Of a DNA stretch of 64,000 nt, positions 51,373 through 59,624 are shown piece by piece. The stretch comes from Micropruina glycogenica. Its GTDB lineage: Bacteria; Actinomycetota; Actinomycetes; Propionibacteriales; Propionibacteriaceae. How positions within the stretch are numbered: the stretch's first letter is position 1; the number at the start of each line of letters is the position of its first letter. The translations under genes were made by a program, and so were the position numbers. A model generated the notes under the pieces. It was not told the origin of the DNA, searched no databases, and saw only the letters and a program-made list of their open reading frames with translations. The stretch lies in NCBI RefSeq assembly GCF_039524395.1, contig NZ_BAAAGO010000009.1. One strand, written 5' to 3'.

Positions 51373-53496
51373 TCACTCCTTCTGTGTGAAGCGCACCCAG
51401 GCGGGTGCAAACCTGTGCGCGAGCGACGTGGCCAGGTCGCGGTGCCGCGCGCTCGCCTCGGCGTCGCCCTGCAGGGCGAGCAGCCGGGCCAGGTGGGCGT
51501 CGGCCGGCCCCACTCCGGCCGATCCGCCGACCGGCAGCCAGCAGCCGCTCAGCACGGCCAACTGATCGGCCAGTTCGCCGGCCAGCGGTTGAGCGGGCGC
51601 GTGATCGCCGCACGCCGCCACCAGCAGGGCCGCCCCCGCGCCGGCCCGAAACGTGCCCCGCACGCTCTGCCACAGTTGCGCCAGCTGGTCGTGGGGCACC
51701 GGCACGCCGGCCGCGGCCCCGATCGCCGCGCCGGCGATCTGGTACAGCGGGTCGACGGCGGTCATGTCGTCGTCGAGCGCGGCCATGTCGCCGGCCAGTT
51801 CGACCAAGGCGCCGTCGCGCAGCGCGTCGCTGAGCATGCGTTCGTGATCGGCCACCAGCACCGTCTCGGCGTCCACCCCGTCGGCCAGGGCCGCCGCCCG
51901 CCCGGCGTGCCGCGCCGCCAGCGACGACTGCCCGCCCAGGGTGGCCAGCAGTTCGAGCCAGCGGGCGGCGAACCACTGGTGCAACCCCGAGCCGGCGCTC
52001 TCGGCGCGCCGCGCGTAGTCGGCCGCCGAGGCCGCCGCCGCCAACCGGTCGGCCAGCTCGATGTGGCCCGCCACGATCAACCGCAGGGCGTCGAGTTCGG
52101 CCTCGGCACTGTCGACCCGGGCGGCCTTGAGCGCGATCTCTTGGGCCAGTTCGAGCCGCCTCCGCGGCGACTGCCCGCCGGGCCAGGTGAGCGAGTGCAG
52201 GGCCCGCAGGGCGTCCAGCGCCACGGCCGGGTCGGCGGCCGAGGCCTGCCGGCGCAGTTCGGGTTCGACGTCGCCGAGCCGCGCCAGCATGCTGAGGTCG
52301 CCGGCCTTGCCGGCACGCAGGTAGCCCTCGATGAGCCGGACGCGCCACGCGCCGTGCTCGAGCGGCAACCAGTCCAGCGCCTCGCCGATCAGCAACTGGG
52401 CGCGGCGGGCGTCGGCGCCCAGCGGCACCCAGGGGCTGGCCACCGCCAACGCCGCCTGCGCGAACAGCACGGGCTCGCCGGCCCGGCGGGCCGCCACCGC
52501 GACCTCGCCCGCCCGCTCCATGGCCTGTTCGATACGGCCGCCCAGGCTGAGCGCGTTCACCGCCTCCAACTCCCAGGGCAGCCAACTCGACGGAGGCAGC
52601 TCGGCGCGACGCGCCAGTTCGACCGCCCGGGCATACCCCTCGGCTCCGGTGAGCAGGTCACCGTCGGCGACGAGCCGGGCAGCCTGGTCGGCGCCGTCAC
52701 GGGCCGATTGCGCGAGGGCTGCCGGGCTGGCCAGCGGCAGCGGGGCGTCGAGCACCGGATTCTGGTTCAACACGTCCGTTTCGAGCCGGCGGAAGGCGCG
52801 ACTTGCGTCCAGGCCGTACTCATCGGCGAACCGGGTGATGAACGACCGGCACTCATCGAGCGCACCGATCGGGTCGCCGCTGCGGTACAGCGCGATCACC
52901 AGGCTCGAGGCCAACGCCTCGGACTCGGGAAACTCCATGGTCCACCGGCGCAGGTCGGCGACCGCACCGGAGTGATTGCCGGCGGCCAGTTCGAGTTCGG
53001 CCAGCTCGGTGAGCAGTTCGGCTCGGCGGCGCTCGAGGTAGCTGCGCATCATCGTGATCGGCTCGATGCCTTCGATGCCCTCGAAGGGCACCCCGCGCCA
53101 CTCGAGCAGCCCATCGCGCAACGCGGCGGCTCCCGCCGGCGGGTCACGCCGGTCGATCTCGCGGCCGCGACCCAGGGCGGCTTCGAAGCGTGACGCGTCC
53201 AGTTCGTTCGGCGCGACCTGCAGCCGGTAGCCGCCGCCCGCGGTGGCGAGCCGTGCCGACTGCCCCGTCCCGAGCGCCGAGCGCAACCGGTCGACGTGCA
53301 CCCGAATGGCGGTGCTGGCGGTGCGGGGCGGTTCACCGCGCCACACCCGATCGAGCAGTGAATCGAGGCTGACAACGCGGTTCGCGTCGGCCAACAGCAC
53401 GGCCAACACAGTGGTCTCCATCGGACGCAGCCGGCGCGGCTCGCCGTCCACGGTCACGCCAACACGGCCGAGAACGCGAAAATCGACCGCTGGCAT
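51373..53496 (-). CDS. SARP/BTAD-type transcriptional regulator
   Basis: The 707-residue protein has an OmpR-like winged helix at the start (FRVLGRVGVTVDGEPRRLRP, then LLDRVWRGEPPRTASTAIRV) and a bacterial transcriptional activation domain to about residue 245 (ELDASRFEAALGRG, ALYRSGDPIGALDECRSFIT). The remaining 450 residues are Ala-rich helical repeats like TPRs; no NB-ARC Walker motif is visible, unlike AfsR. Such proteins activate secondary-metabolite or stress genes by binding direct repeats about 11 bp apart; repeats of that type lie upstream at 53628-53645. Confidence 0.88.
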   Translation of the reverse strand: MPAVDFRVLGRVGVTVDGEPRRLRPMETTVLAVLLADANRVVSLDSLLDRVWRGEPPRTASTAIRVHVDRLRSALGTGQSARLATAGGGYRLQVAPNELDASRFEAALGRGREIDRRDPPAGAAALRDGLLEWRGVPFEGIEGIEPITMMRSYLERRRAELLTELAELELAAGNHSGAVADLRRWTMEFPESEALASSLVIALYRSGDPIGALDECRSFITRFADEYGLDASRAFRRLETDVLNQNPVLDAPLPLASPAALAQSARDGADQAARLVADGDLLTGAEGYARAVELARRAELPPSSWLPWELEAVNALSLGGRIEQAMERAGEVAVAARRAGEPVLFAQAALAVASPWVPLGADARRAQLLIGEALDWLPLEHGAWRVRLIEGYLRAGKAGDLSMLARLGDVEPELRRQASAADPAVALDALRALHSLTWPGGQSPRRRLELAQEIALKAARVDSAEAELDALRLIVAGHIELADRLAAAASAADYARRAESAGSGLHQWFAARWLELLATLGGQSSLAARHAGRAAALADGVDAETVLVADHERMLSDALRDGALVELAGDMAALDDDMTAVDPLYQIAGAAIGAAAGVPVPHDQLAQLWQSVRGTFRAGAGAALLVAACGDHAPAQPLAGELADQLAVLSGCWLPVGGSAGVGPADAHLARLLALQGDAEASARHRDLATSLAHRFAPAWVRFTQKE

Positions 53497-53627
53497 CGAA
53501 CCTCCGAGGGCGGCAGGGGGTTACTGGGCACCCTAACCAACCCGCGCGCCGCGCGGGAGAGTTCTCGGTGTTCAGTGACACGCGCCGCCCCTGGCCTGGT
53601 TCACGCAGACCAGCCTCTCCACACGGC

Positions 53628-53645
53628 GTAAACGTGCGATAAACG
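53628..53645. promoter_or_regulatory. 11-bp-spaced direct repeats upstream of the SARP gene
   Basis: GTAAACG (53628-53634) and ATAAACG (53639-53645) are spaced 11 bp apart, about 130-150 bp before the SARP start on the minus strand. Three more copies of GTAAACG at similar spacing occur at 56667-56696. One-turn spacing is typical of SARP or PhoP-like binding boxes. Confidence 0.4.
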
Positions 53646-53654
53646 ACGTCGGGA

Positions 53655-54914
53655 CTACAACCCTCTCAACCGACGAGGGCGACCCATGCGGTTCCACACA
53701 TAACCGGCGGCCAGCAGGGCGGCCAGGCCGGTGGCGATCGCGCCCACGAGCAGCGTCCACCGCGGGCCCCAGGCGTCGCCGACCCAGCCGATCAGCGGCG
53801 CACCCAGCGGCGTGCCGCCGGTGAAGATGGCCATGTACAGGCTCATCACCCGGCCGCGCATGGCCGGCTCGGTGGTCAGTTGCACCGTGGTGTTGGCAGC
53901 AGTCATCACCGTCAGCGACGACAATCCCACCGGCACCAGCAGCGCGGCGTACACCCAGTAGGTGGGCGCCAGGGCCAGCAGGGTGGTGATCACCGCGAAC
54001 CCGGCCAGCGAACCAACCAGCAGGCGCAGGCGGGGGCGGCGGCGCCGGGCCGCCAGCAGGGCCGCGGCCAGGGTGCCGGCCGCCATCACCGAGCCGAGCA
54101 GGCCGTAGCCCTCTGGCCCCACCCCGAACACCTGCGTGGCCATCAGCGCGTTGGTGATCTGAAAGTTCAGCCCGAACGTGCCCAGCATGAAGATGCAGAA
54201 CAGGATCAACTGCAGGTCGGGGCGGTCGCGCACGTAGGCCAGACCCTCGCGAATGGCTCCGCGGCCACGCCGCACGGGGGCCGGGTGCAGGTCGCCGGGG
54301 TTCATCGACACCAGGCCCGCCAGCACGGCCACGAAGCTCAACGTGTTCACCGCGAACACCGGCCAGATGCCCACCCAGGCGATCATCAGGCCGGCGATGG
54401 CGGGGCCCAGCAGCCGGGCCCCGTTGAACGACGCGCTGTTCAGGCCCACCGCATTACTGAGCAGGTGGTCGGGCACCACTTCGCTCACGAAGGCCTGCCG
54501 GGCCGGGGCGTCGAAGCCCCACAGGACGCCGGCCAGCACGGCGCTGAGGTAGACGTGCCACAGTTGCACCGTGCCGGTGGCCACCAGGGCGGTCAGGGCG
54601 GCGAACACCAGACCGGTGCCGGCCTGGGTGACCATCATGATGCTGCGCTTGCCGAACCGGTCGGCCACGGCGCCGGCGATGGGCGAGATCAACACCCCGG
54701 GCGCGAACTGCAGTGCGGTCACGTAGCCCAGGGCGGTGGCGGAGTTGTCGGTGAGCTGGGTGAGCACCAGCCAGTCCTGCGCCACACGGGCCATCCAGGT
54801 GCCCACGTTCGAGGTGAGTGACCCCAGAAACAGCAGCCGGTAGTTGCGCACGGCCAGCGAGGCGAACGTGTGCACGGGCGCGAGTGCGGCAGCTTCGCTG
54901 TCTGTTTCACTCAT
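53655..54914 (-). CDS. MFS transporter (MFS_3/EntS-like)
   Basis: The 419-residue protein has about twelve membrane helices and the major-facilitator features NYRLLFLGSLTSNVGTWMAR and ADRFGKRSIMMVTQAGTGLV of the EntS/MFS_3 group, which export siderophores, drugs or metabolites. It lies upstream of the SARP gene on the same strand and is divergent from the carboxylesterase. The substrate is unknown. Confidence 0.9.
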   Translation of the reverse strand: MSETDSEAAALAPVHTFASLAVRNYRLLFLGSLTSNVGTWMARVAQDWLVLTQLTDNSATALGYVTALQFAPGVLISPIAGAVADRFGKRSIMMVTQAGTGLVFAALTALVATGTVQLWHVYLSAVLAGVLWGFDAPARQAFVSEVVPDHLLSNAVGLNSASFNGARLLGPAIAGLMIAWVGIWPVFAVNTLSFVAVLAGLVSMNPGDLHPAPVRRGRGAIREGLAYVRDRPDLQLILFCIFMLGTFGLNFQITNALMATQVFGVGPEGYGLLGSVMAAGTLAAALLAARRRRPRLRLLVGSLAGFAVITTLLALAPTYWVYAALLVPVGLSSLTVMTAANTTVQLTTEPAMRGRVMSLYMAIFTGGTPLGAPLIGWVGDAWGPRWTLLVGAIATGLAALLAAGYVWNRMGRPRRLRGL

Positions 54915-54999
54915 GTCGGCCCGTGGTCATCCGTACCATCCTAAGTCGAATAGTCGTTCGGTGACGAAATCATCTGTTCGCCTCGCTACAGTCGGTGCC

Positions 55000-56508
55000 A
55001 TGAGCGGGCAGTCGAACCGAGTCGCGCCGACCATTTCGACCAGTGCCGGCACGGTCTCGGGCGTGCAACGACCCGATTCGGCCGCCTATCTCGGGGTGCC
55101 GTTCGCGGCACCCCCCACCGGTGAGCGCCGCTTTCTGGCGCCGCAACCACCGGTGCCGTGGCACGGGGTGCGCGCCTGCGACGCGTCGGGGCCGACGCCC
55201 CAGCGGCGTCCGTTCGGTGACGTGACCACGATTCCCGAGCCGTCCAACGCCGGCGACGACACGCTCAACGTGAACGTGTTCACGCCGGCCCCCGGCGACC
55301 GTGACGCCCTGCAGCCGGTGCTGGTGTGGGTGCACGGCGGCGGCTACTTCGCCGGGTCGCCCGCCAGCCCCTGGTACGACGGACGCAGCTTCGCGCGCGA
55401 CGGCGTGGTCACCGTGGTGCTGTCGTACCGGCTCGGTTTCGACGGCTTCGGGTGGATCGACGGCGCTCCGCTGAACCGCGGCCTGCTCGACCAGATCGCC
55501 GCGCTCGAGTGGGTGCGCGACAACATTCGCGGCTTCGGCGGCGATCCGGCTCGCGTGACGATCGCCGGCCAGTCGGCGGGCGGCGGCAGTGTGCTGGCGC
55601 TGCTGACCTCGCCGCGCGCTGCTGGCCTGTTCCGGGGCGCCATTTCTCAGTCAGGTGCCGCCGGCGCGCTGTCGGCCGCTGGTGCCGAGCGGACCGGGCG
55701 TCGCTTCGCCGCCGCCATCGGCGTCTCGCCCGACCTGTCGGGCTGGCGGTCGCTCACCGAGGATCAGATCCTCGACCGGCAGACCGAGTTCAACCAGGTG
55801 CCGGACGTTCCGGGTATGGCCAGCCCGCCCACCGAGCTCATCGCGGCGGCACGCCGCACGCCGGCCGGCTCGCTGCCGCTGGCCTTCGCGCCGGTGGTCG
55901 ACGACGAGATCGTGCTGGCTCCGGTCGAGGCGATCCGCGCCGGAGCGGGCGCCGAGGTGCCGCTGCTGCTGGGCGCCACCCGCAACGAGTTCGCATTTCC
56001 CATTCCCGGGGCGGCGTCGGTGCGCGAGATCGTGGCCGCCGCGAGCGCAGCCGGTTGCACCGAGGCGGCCGTGGCGCGCTACCGGCTTGAGGTCGACCGG
56101 TTGGGCCCCGCGTACGCGGCCAGCCAGCTCGCGGTGGCGCAGATGTTTCGAGCACCGGCGGTGCATGTGGGGGCCGAACGGTCGCGCCGGGGGGCGGGTC
56201 AGCGCACCTGGCTGTACGACTTCGCCCACCACTCCGCGGTCGACGGCACGTCGAGCCACTGCTACGACCTGCCGTTCAGTTGGGACGTGCTCGACGCCCC
56301 GGGAGTCGAGCGGGTGCTCGGCGCCGAGCCGCCGCAGCAGTTGGCCGACCGCATGCACGCCGACTGGGTGCGGTTCATCACCGACGGCACCGTGGGGTGG
56401 CCGGCGGTGGCCGAGGCGCCGATCGGCGCGGCTCGGGTCTATGGCGACGAGCCGGCGTTCGACGAGTCGGCGTATGGGTTCGAGGTCGAACTCACCGGCG
56501 ATCAGTGA
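55000..56508 (+). CDS. Type-B carboxylesterase
   Basis: The 502-residue protein is an alpha/beta-hydrolase of the carboxylesterase type B family with SAAYLGVPFAAPPTGERRFL, the oxyanion hole VWVHGGGYFAGSP, the nucleophile elbow GQSAGG (Ser192) and the catalytic His420 in SSHCYDLPFSWD. It lacks a signal peptide. The ATG at 55000 is preceded by TACAGT at seven bases and no Shine-Dalgarno sequence; the open frame upstream overlaps the divergent MFS gene. A long hairpin follows the stop codon. Confidence 0.92.
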   Translation: MSGQSNRVAPTISTSAGTVSGVQRPDSAAYLGVPFAAPPTGERRFLAPQPPVPWHGVRACDASGPTPQRRPFGDVTTIPEPSNAGDDTLNVNVFTPAPGDRDALQPVLVWVHGGGYFAGSPASPWYDGRSFARDGVVTVVLSYRLGFDGFGWIDGAPLNRGLLDQIAALEWVRDNIRGFGGDPARVTIAGQSAGGGSVLALLTSPRAAGLFRGAISQSGAAGALSAAGAERTGRRFAAAIGVSPDLSGWRSLTEDQILDRQTEFNQVPDVPGMASPPTELIAAARRTPAGSLPLAFAPVVDDEIVLAPVEAIRAGAGAEVPLLLGATRNEFAFPIPGAASVREIVAAASAAGCTEAAVARYRLEVDRLGPAYAASQLAVAQMFRAPAVHVGAERSRRGAGQRTWLYDFAHHSAVDGTSSHCYDLPFSWDVLDAPGVERVLGAEPPQQLADRMHADWVRFITDGTVGWPAVAEAPIGAARVYGDEPAFDESAYGFEVELTGDQ

Positions 56509-56523
56509 TTCGCAGACGTCAAT

Positions 56524-56568
56524 CCGGCGGTAAGGAGAGGAACCCCCCAGTCCTCTCCTGACCGCCGG
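56524..56568. terminator. Hairpin after the carboxylesterase gene
   Basis: Arms CCGGCGGTAAGGAGAGGA and TCCTCTCCTGACCGCCGG pair with one mismatch around the loop ACCCCCCAG. It begins 16 bases after the stop codon. No T-tract follows, so it is a terminator-like structure rather than a classical one. Confidence 0.6.
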
Positions 56569-56666
56569 TCATAACCCCTGCGCGGCGCTCCGGCCCCCGT
56601 CGATGGCCTTCCCCCTGGCTACCACCGGCTCCACAACTGGGATTGCTAGAAGTCTGCGCCCGCGTT

Positions 56667-56696
56667 GTAAACGGCCTGTAAACGCATTCGTAAACG
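56667..56696. promoter_or_regulatory. Three direct GTAAACG repeats
   Basis: GTAAACG occurs at 56667-56673, 56678-56684 and 56690-56696, spaced 11 and 12 bp. The same heptamer pair stands upstream of the SARP gene. No start codon with a promoter is apparent on either side, so the target is unclear. Confidence 0.4.
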
Positions 56697-56851
56697 TCGC
56701 GCCACCACCGTCAGGGGGTGCGGTTGGCGCACCTTCTTGATCGGGTGATGTTGCCGGCCGGGTCAAAGGTCTGCGGCAGTGCGTCGGCGATGGCGAACAC
56801 GCCCAGGTCTTTGCCCGAGTCGTCGGGGTTGGGCAGCACGTCCACCACCAG

Positions 56852-58117
56852 TCAGTGCCTGCGGGTGGACTGCTGCGCCATCCACTGCCAGATGTGCTGA
56901 CCGCGCCGGCTCGGATCGTTGCGTGCCACGTAGATCCACGACCAGTGGCCGGCGAACTGGTGGCCGTTCCAAATCACGTGGTCGTACAGGCTGAGGTACG
57001 AGCGGGCGATCAGGTCATGGGCGTGCACGCTGTTGGTCACCGGGTCGACGGTGGTGTCGTCGGCAGAGGCGACGAGCCACGTCGGGGTGCGAATCGACTT
57101 GAGTTCGGCGTCGGTGATCATCGGCTCGGTGGTGCGGAAGGGTGCCACCACCCCGCAGATCGGCACGGCGGCGGCGAACGCCCGCGGGTACTCGACCGTC
57201 ATCTTCATGGTCATGTAGCCGCCGTTGCTGCAGCCGACCACGTGGATGCGGTCGCGATCGATCGGGTGCCGGCGGGCGACCTCGGCGATCACGTCGGCGA
57301 TCATCGGGGCGAACGCGTCGCCGTCCTCGAGCCAGTACGAGGTGGACTGCGGCGCCACCACGTAGGCGCCGCCGAAGATGCGCTGTGCCTCGGGAGTGGC
57401 GAAGCCGAGTGCGCCGCGGTTGGCGCGCAAAGTGGTCTCGTTGTCGTAGTAGCCCTGGGCCAGCGCACCGCCCTCGCCGCCGCCGTGCAGCCACACGATC
57501 AACGGACGGCGGTCGCCGCGCCGGCCGTCGCGGGGCGCGTACAGACGGTACTTCAGGTCATCGGTGGCGGCGTAGCCGAAGGCGTCCACCTCGGGGTTCG
57601 ACAGCTTGCCCTGCACGAGCCGGCTCAGGGTGAGGCTGCGGCCGTTGCGAAGCTTCAGAGGTGCGTTCTGGGTGACGGTGTAGGCCAGATCGAGGCGCAC
57701 GTTGCGGGCCAGGCTGACGATGTACCCCAGGGTGCCGCCGCCGACCACGCCCTCGGCGTATTCGAGGTCGAGCACGATGTTGCCGCGCCGGTCCAGGCGT
57801 GCTGCGGTGACCGTTCGGTCGAGGTCGTACACGCTGTAGATGTCGGTGGCGGGCACGTCGATGGGGCTGGTCGCCTTGACGTGCACGCTGAAGGTTGCCG
57901 CGGTCAGGCTGCGGGGATCGATCGGGCCGAGCCCCGCGGTGTTCAGGGTGAGCGCGACGACCTGCTCACCGCCGTCCAGGGTCTCTGCGTTGAGGGTGAA
58001 CGTGGTGCGGCCGCCGCTGCCTCGGTCACCGGCCTGGGCGGTGACGGTCGGCAGGGTGAGCGCCGCGGTGGCGGCACCGCCCACGAGCAGCGTGCGGCGG
58101 CGAACAGGGGTGGACAT
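56852..58117 (-). CDS. Tat-exported esterase (PHB-depolymerase-like alpha/beta hydrolase)
   Basis: The 421-residue protein has a twin-arginine signal (RRRTLLVGGAATAALTLPTV) and a beta-rich N-terminal domain of about 170 residues. The C-terminal alpha/beta hydrolase carries PLIVWLHGGGEGG (oxyanion hole), VVGCSNGGYMT (catalytic Ser) and ADDTTVDP with NGHQFAGHWSW (Asp and His). It resembles secreted esterases related to feruloyl/PHB depolymerases. ATG at 58117 has AAGGAG eight bases upstream. The frame continues in a coding-like manner after the TGA, so the C-terminus may be shortened. Confidence 0.87.
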   Translation of the reverse strand: MSTPVRRRTLLVGGAATAALTLPTVTAQAGDRGSGGRTTFTLNAETLDGGEQVVALTLNTAGLGPIDPRSLTAATFSVHVKATSPIDVPATDIYSVYDLDRTVTAARLDRRGNIVLDLEYAEGVVGGGTLGYIVSLARNVRLDLAYTVTQNAPLKLRNGRSLTLSRLVQGKLSNPEVDAFGYAATDDLKYRLYAPRDGRRGDRRPLIVWLHGGGEGGALAQGYYDNETTLRANRGALGFATPEAQRIFGGAYVVAPQSTSYWLEDGDAFAPMIADVIAEVARRHPIDRDRIHVVGCSNGGYMTMKMTVEYPRAFAAAVPICGVVAPFRTTEPMITDAELKSIRTPTWLVASADDTTVDPVTNSVHAHDLIARSYLSLYDHVIWNGHQFAGHWSWIYVARNDPSRRGQHIWQWMAQQSTRRH

Positions 58118-58218
58118 CGACGAAACTCCTTCATTCGACCTTGGGGGTTCACCGGCCGGCCTCATTGCCGACGGGGTGTCGAATGCTCGAAGTCAACTCC
58201 CAACGCCCTCTTGCAATC

Positions 58219-58236
58219 TACAATCATTTGGTTGTA
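58219..58236. promoter_or_regulatory. ArsR-type operator
   Basis: TACAATCATTTGGTTGTA has complementary TACAA and TTGTA ends and covers the start of the putative -10 TACGTT (58235-58240) of the arsR-SRPBCC operon. TACGTT lies seven bases before the GTG, implying a leaderless transcript. ACAA...TTGT operators are typical of this ArsR subgroup, so autorepression is likely. Confidence 0.65.
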
Positions 58237-58247
58237 CGTTTTGAATC

Positions 58248-58580
58248 GTGATCGAGAACGACGAGGATCGGGCGGACGCGCTCTTCCACGCCCTCGCCGA
58301 CCGCACCAGGCGCGACATTCTGCGCCGAGTACTGGGCGGCGAGCACTCGATCAGCGCCCTGGCGTCGCACTACAACATGAGCTTCGCCGCCGTGCAGAAG
58401 CACGTCGCGGTACTCGAGCGCGCGGGCCTGTTGACCAAGCGTCGACAGGGCCGCGAGGCGCTGGCCAGGGGTGATCTGCAGGTGGTGCGGTCGACCGCCG
58501 CACTGCTGACCGAACTCGAGCACGCGTGGCGCGGCCGCATCGACCGCATCGACGCCCTGCTCGACCAACTCAAGGAGTGA
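58248..58580 (+). CDS. ArsR-family transcriptional regulator
   Basis: The 110-residue winged-helix protein contains ALADRTRRDILRRVLGGEHS and ISALASHYNMSFAAVQKHVA, the form of ArsR regulator that lacks metal-binding cysteines and is normally encoded with an SRPBCC protein. It should repress its own operon through the palindrome at 58219-58236. The next gene starts five bases after its stop codon. Confidence 0.92.
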   Translation: MIENDEDRADALFHALADRTRRDILRRVLGGEHSISALASHYNMSFAAVQKHVAVLERAGLLTKRRQGREALARGDLQVVRSTAALLTELEHAWRGRIDRIDALLDQLKE

Positions 58581-58585
58581 CCGAA

Positions 58586-59071
58586 ATGCCCGTTGTCGAC
58601 ATCACCAAAGACCTCGACGCCCTGACCCTGACGATCGTCGCCGACTTCGCCGCCCCCGTCGAGCGGGTGTGGCAGCTGTACGCCGACCCCCGCCAGCTCG
58701 AACAGGTCTGGGGGCCGCCCGAATACCCGGCCACCTTCGTCGACCACGACCTGGCCCCCGGCGGCCGGGTGACTTACTACATGACCAGTCCCGAGGGCGA
58801 TCGCTACCACGGCTGCTGGGTGGTGGGCGAGGTGGCCGCTCCCGACCGATTCGCCTTCGACGACTTCTTCGCCAACGCCGATTTCGAGCCCGACACCTCG
58901 CTGCCCGCGTCGCATTGCACTTATGCCTTCGTCGAACGCGACGGCGGCACCCGGGCCACCTACGTGAGCGGCTACGACTCGGCCGAGGCGCTGCAGCAGG
59001 TGCTCGACATGGGCATGGAAGAGGGCTCCCGCTCGGCGATCAACCAGATCGACGAATTTCTGGCCCGGTAG
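58586..59071 (+). CDS. SRPBCC-domain (AHSA1-like) protein
   Basis: The 161-residue protein has a START/SRPBCC hydrophobic-pocket fold: ADFAAPVERVWQLYADPRQL and EQVWGPPEYPATFVDHDLAP, then GSRSAINQIDEFLA at the end. AAGGAG within the arsR tail serves as ribosome binding site. ArsR-SRPBCC pairs are widespread and usually sense or bind an unidentified hydrophobic compound. Confidence 0.92.
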   Translation: MPVVDITKDLDALTLTIVADFAAPVERVWQLYADPRQLEQVWGPPEYPATFVDHDLAPGGRVTYYMTSPEGDRYHGCWVVGEVAAPDRFAFDDFFANADFEPDTSLPASHCTYAFVERDGGTRATYVSGYDSAEALQQVLDMGMEEGSRSAINQIDEFLAR

Positions 59072-59122
59072 GGTTCGTTGCGGGCGGACACTCCGTCCCC
59101 CACGAACCGAAGGAGCAGCCGG

Positions 59123-59551
59123 ATGGCAACGCACAGCAAGGCGCACGCGCACTGGGAAGGCACCCTGATGGACGGCGCCGGCAACGTCGAACTGGTCACC
59201 TCTGAGGTCGGTCAGTTTCCGTTGACGTGGGCCAAGCGGGCCGAGGCGTCCGCGGGTGGCACCAACCCTGAGGAGCTGATCGCCGCGGCGCACGCGTCCT
59301 GCTACTCGATGGCGCTGTCGCACGCCCTGGCCGGCAACGGCACCCCCGCCACCTCGATCGACACCGTCGCCGTGGTGGGCTTTCAGCCCGGCGTCGGCAT
59401 CACCGGCAGCGACCTGACGGTCAAGGCCAAGGTGCCGGGGCTCACCGAAGACGAGTTCAAGACCTTCGCCGAGGGGGCCAAGGCCGGCTGCCCGGTGTCG
59501 GCCGCCCTGGCCGCGATTCCGATCACGCTGACCACCGAGTTCGTCGCCTGA
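59123..59551 (+). CDS. OsmC-family peroxiredoxin
   Basis: The 142-residue protein is an OsmC-type thiol peroxidase that reduces organic hydroperoxides. NPEELIAAAHASCYSMALSH contains the first catalytic cysteine and GAKAGCPVSAALAAIPITL the second; TSEVGQFPLTWAKRAEASAG is also conserved. AAGGAG precedes the ATG. It follows the SRPBCC gene by 51 bp and ends in a strong hairpin. Confidence 0.93.
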   Translation: MATHSKAHAHWEGTLMDGAGNVELVTSEVGQFPLTWAKRAEASAGGTNPEELIAAAHASCYSMALSHALAGNGTPATSIDTVAVVGFQPGVGITGSDLTVKAKVPGLTEDEFKTFAEGAKAGCPVSAALAAIPITLTTEFVA

Positions 59552-59561
59552 TCCGATTCAG

Positions 59562-59596
59562 GGGGACGGTTCTCCAACCGCTGGAGAACCGTCCCC
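59562..59596. terminator. Bidirectional terminator between osmC and the sensor kinase gene
   Basis: Perfect 15-bp arms GGGGACGGTTCTCCA (59562-59576) and TGGAGAACCGTCCCC (59582-59596) enclose ACCGC. It lies between convergent genes; no T-tract is present on either side, but stability and position favour termination. Confidence 0.75.
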
Positions 59597-59624
59597 AACC
59601 CCCGCCACTCTCAACCAACGGCGC

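Larger units (their letters stand above)
56509..56851. other. Spacer with hairpin, direct repeats and coding-like tail
   Basis: The 343 bases hold three things: an 18-bp-arm hairpin at 56524-56568, three direct GTAAACG repeats at 56667-56696, and a minus-strand coding-like segment at 56711-56851 that continues the frame of the esterase gene beyond its TGA. No independent gene is visible. Confidence 0.6.

Noticed and set aside
51373..52585. 536-codon minus-strand frame overlapping the SARP gene
   Set aside because: Only its last 131 codons (from 51370) lie outside the SARP gene and look protein-like; the rest is a frame shadow.
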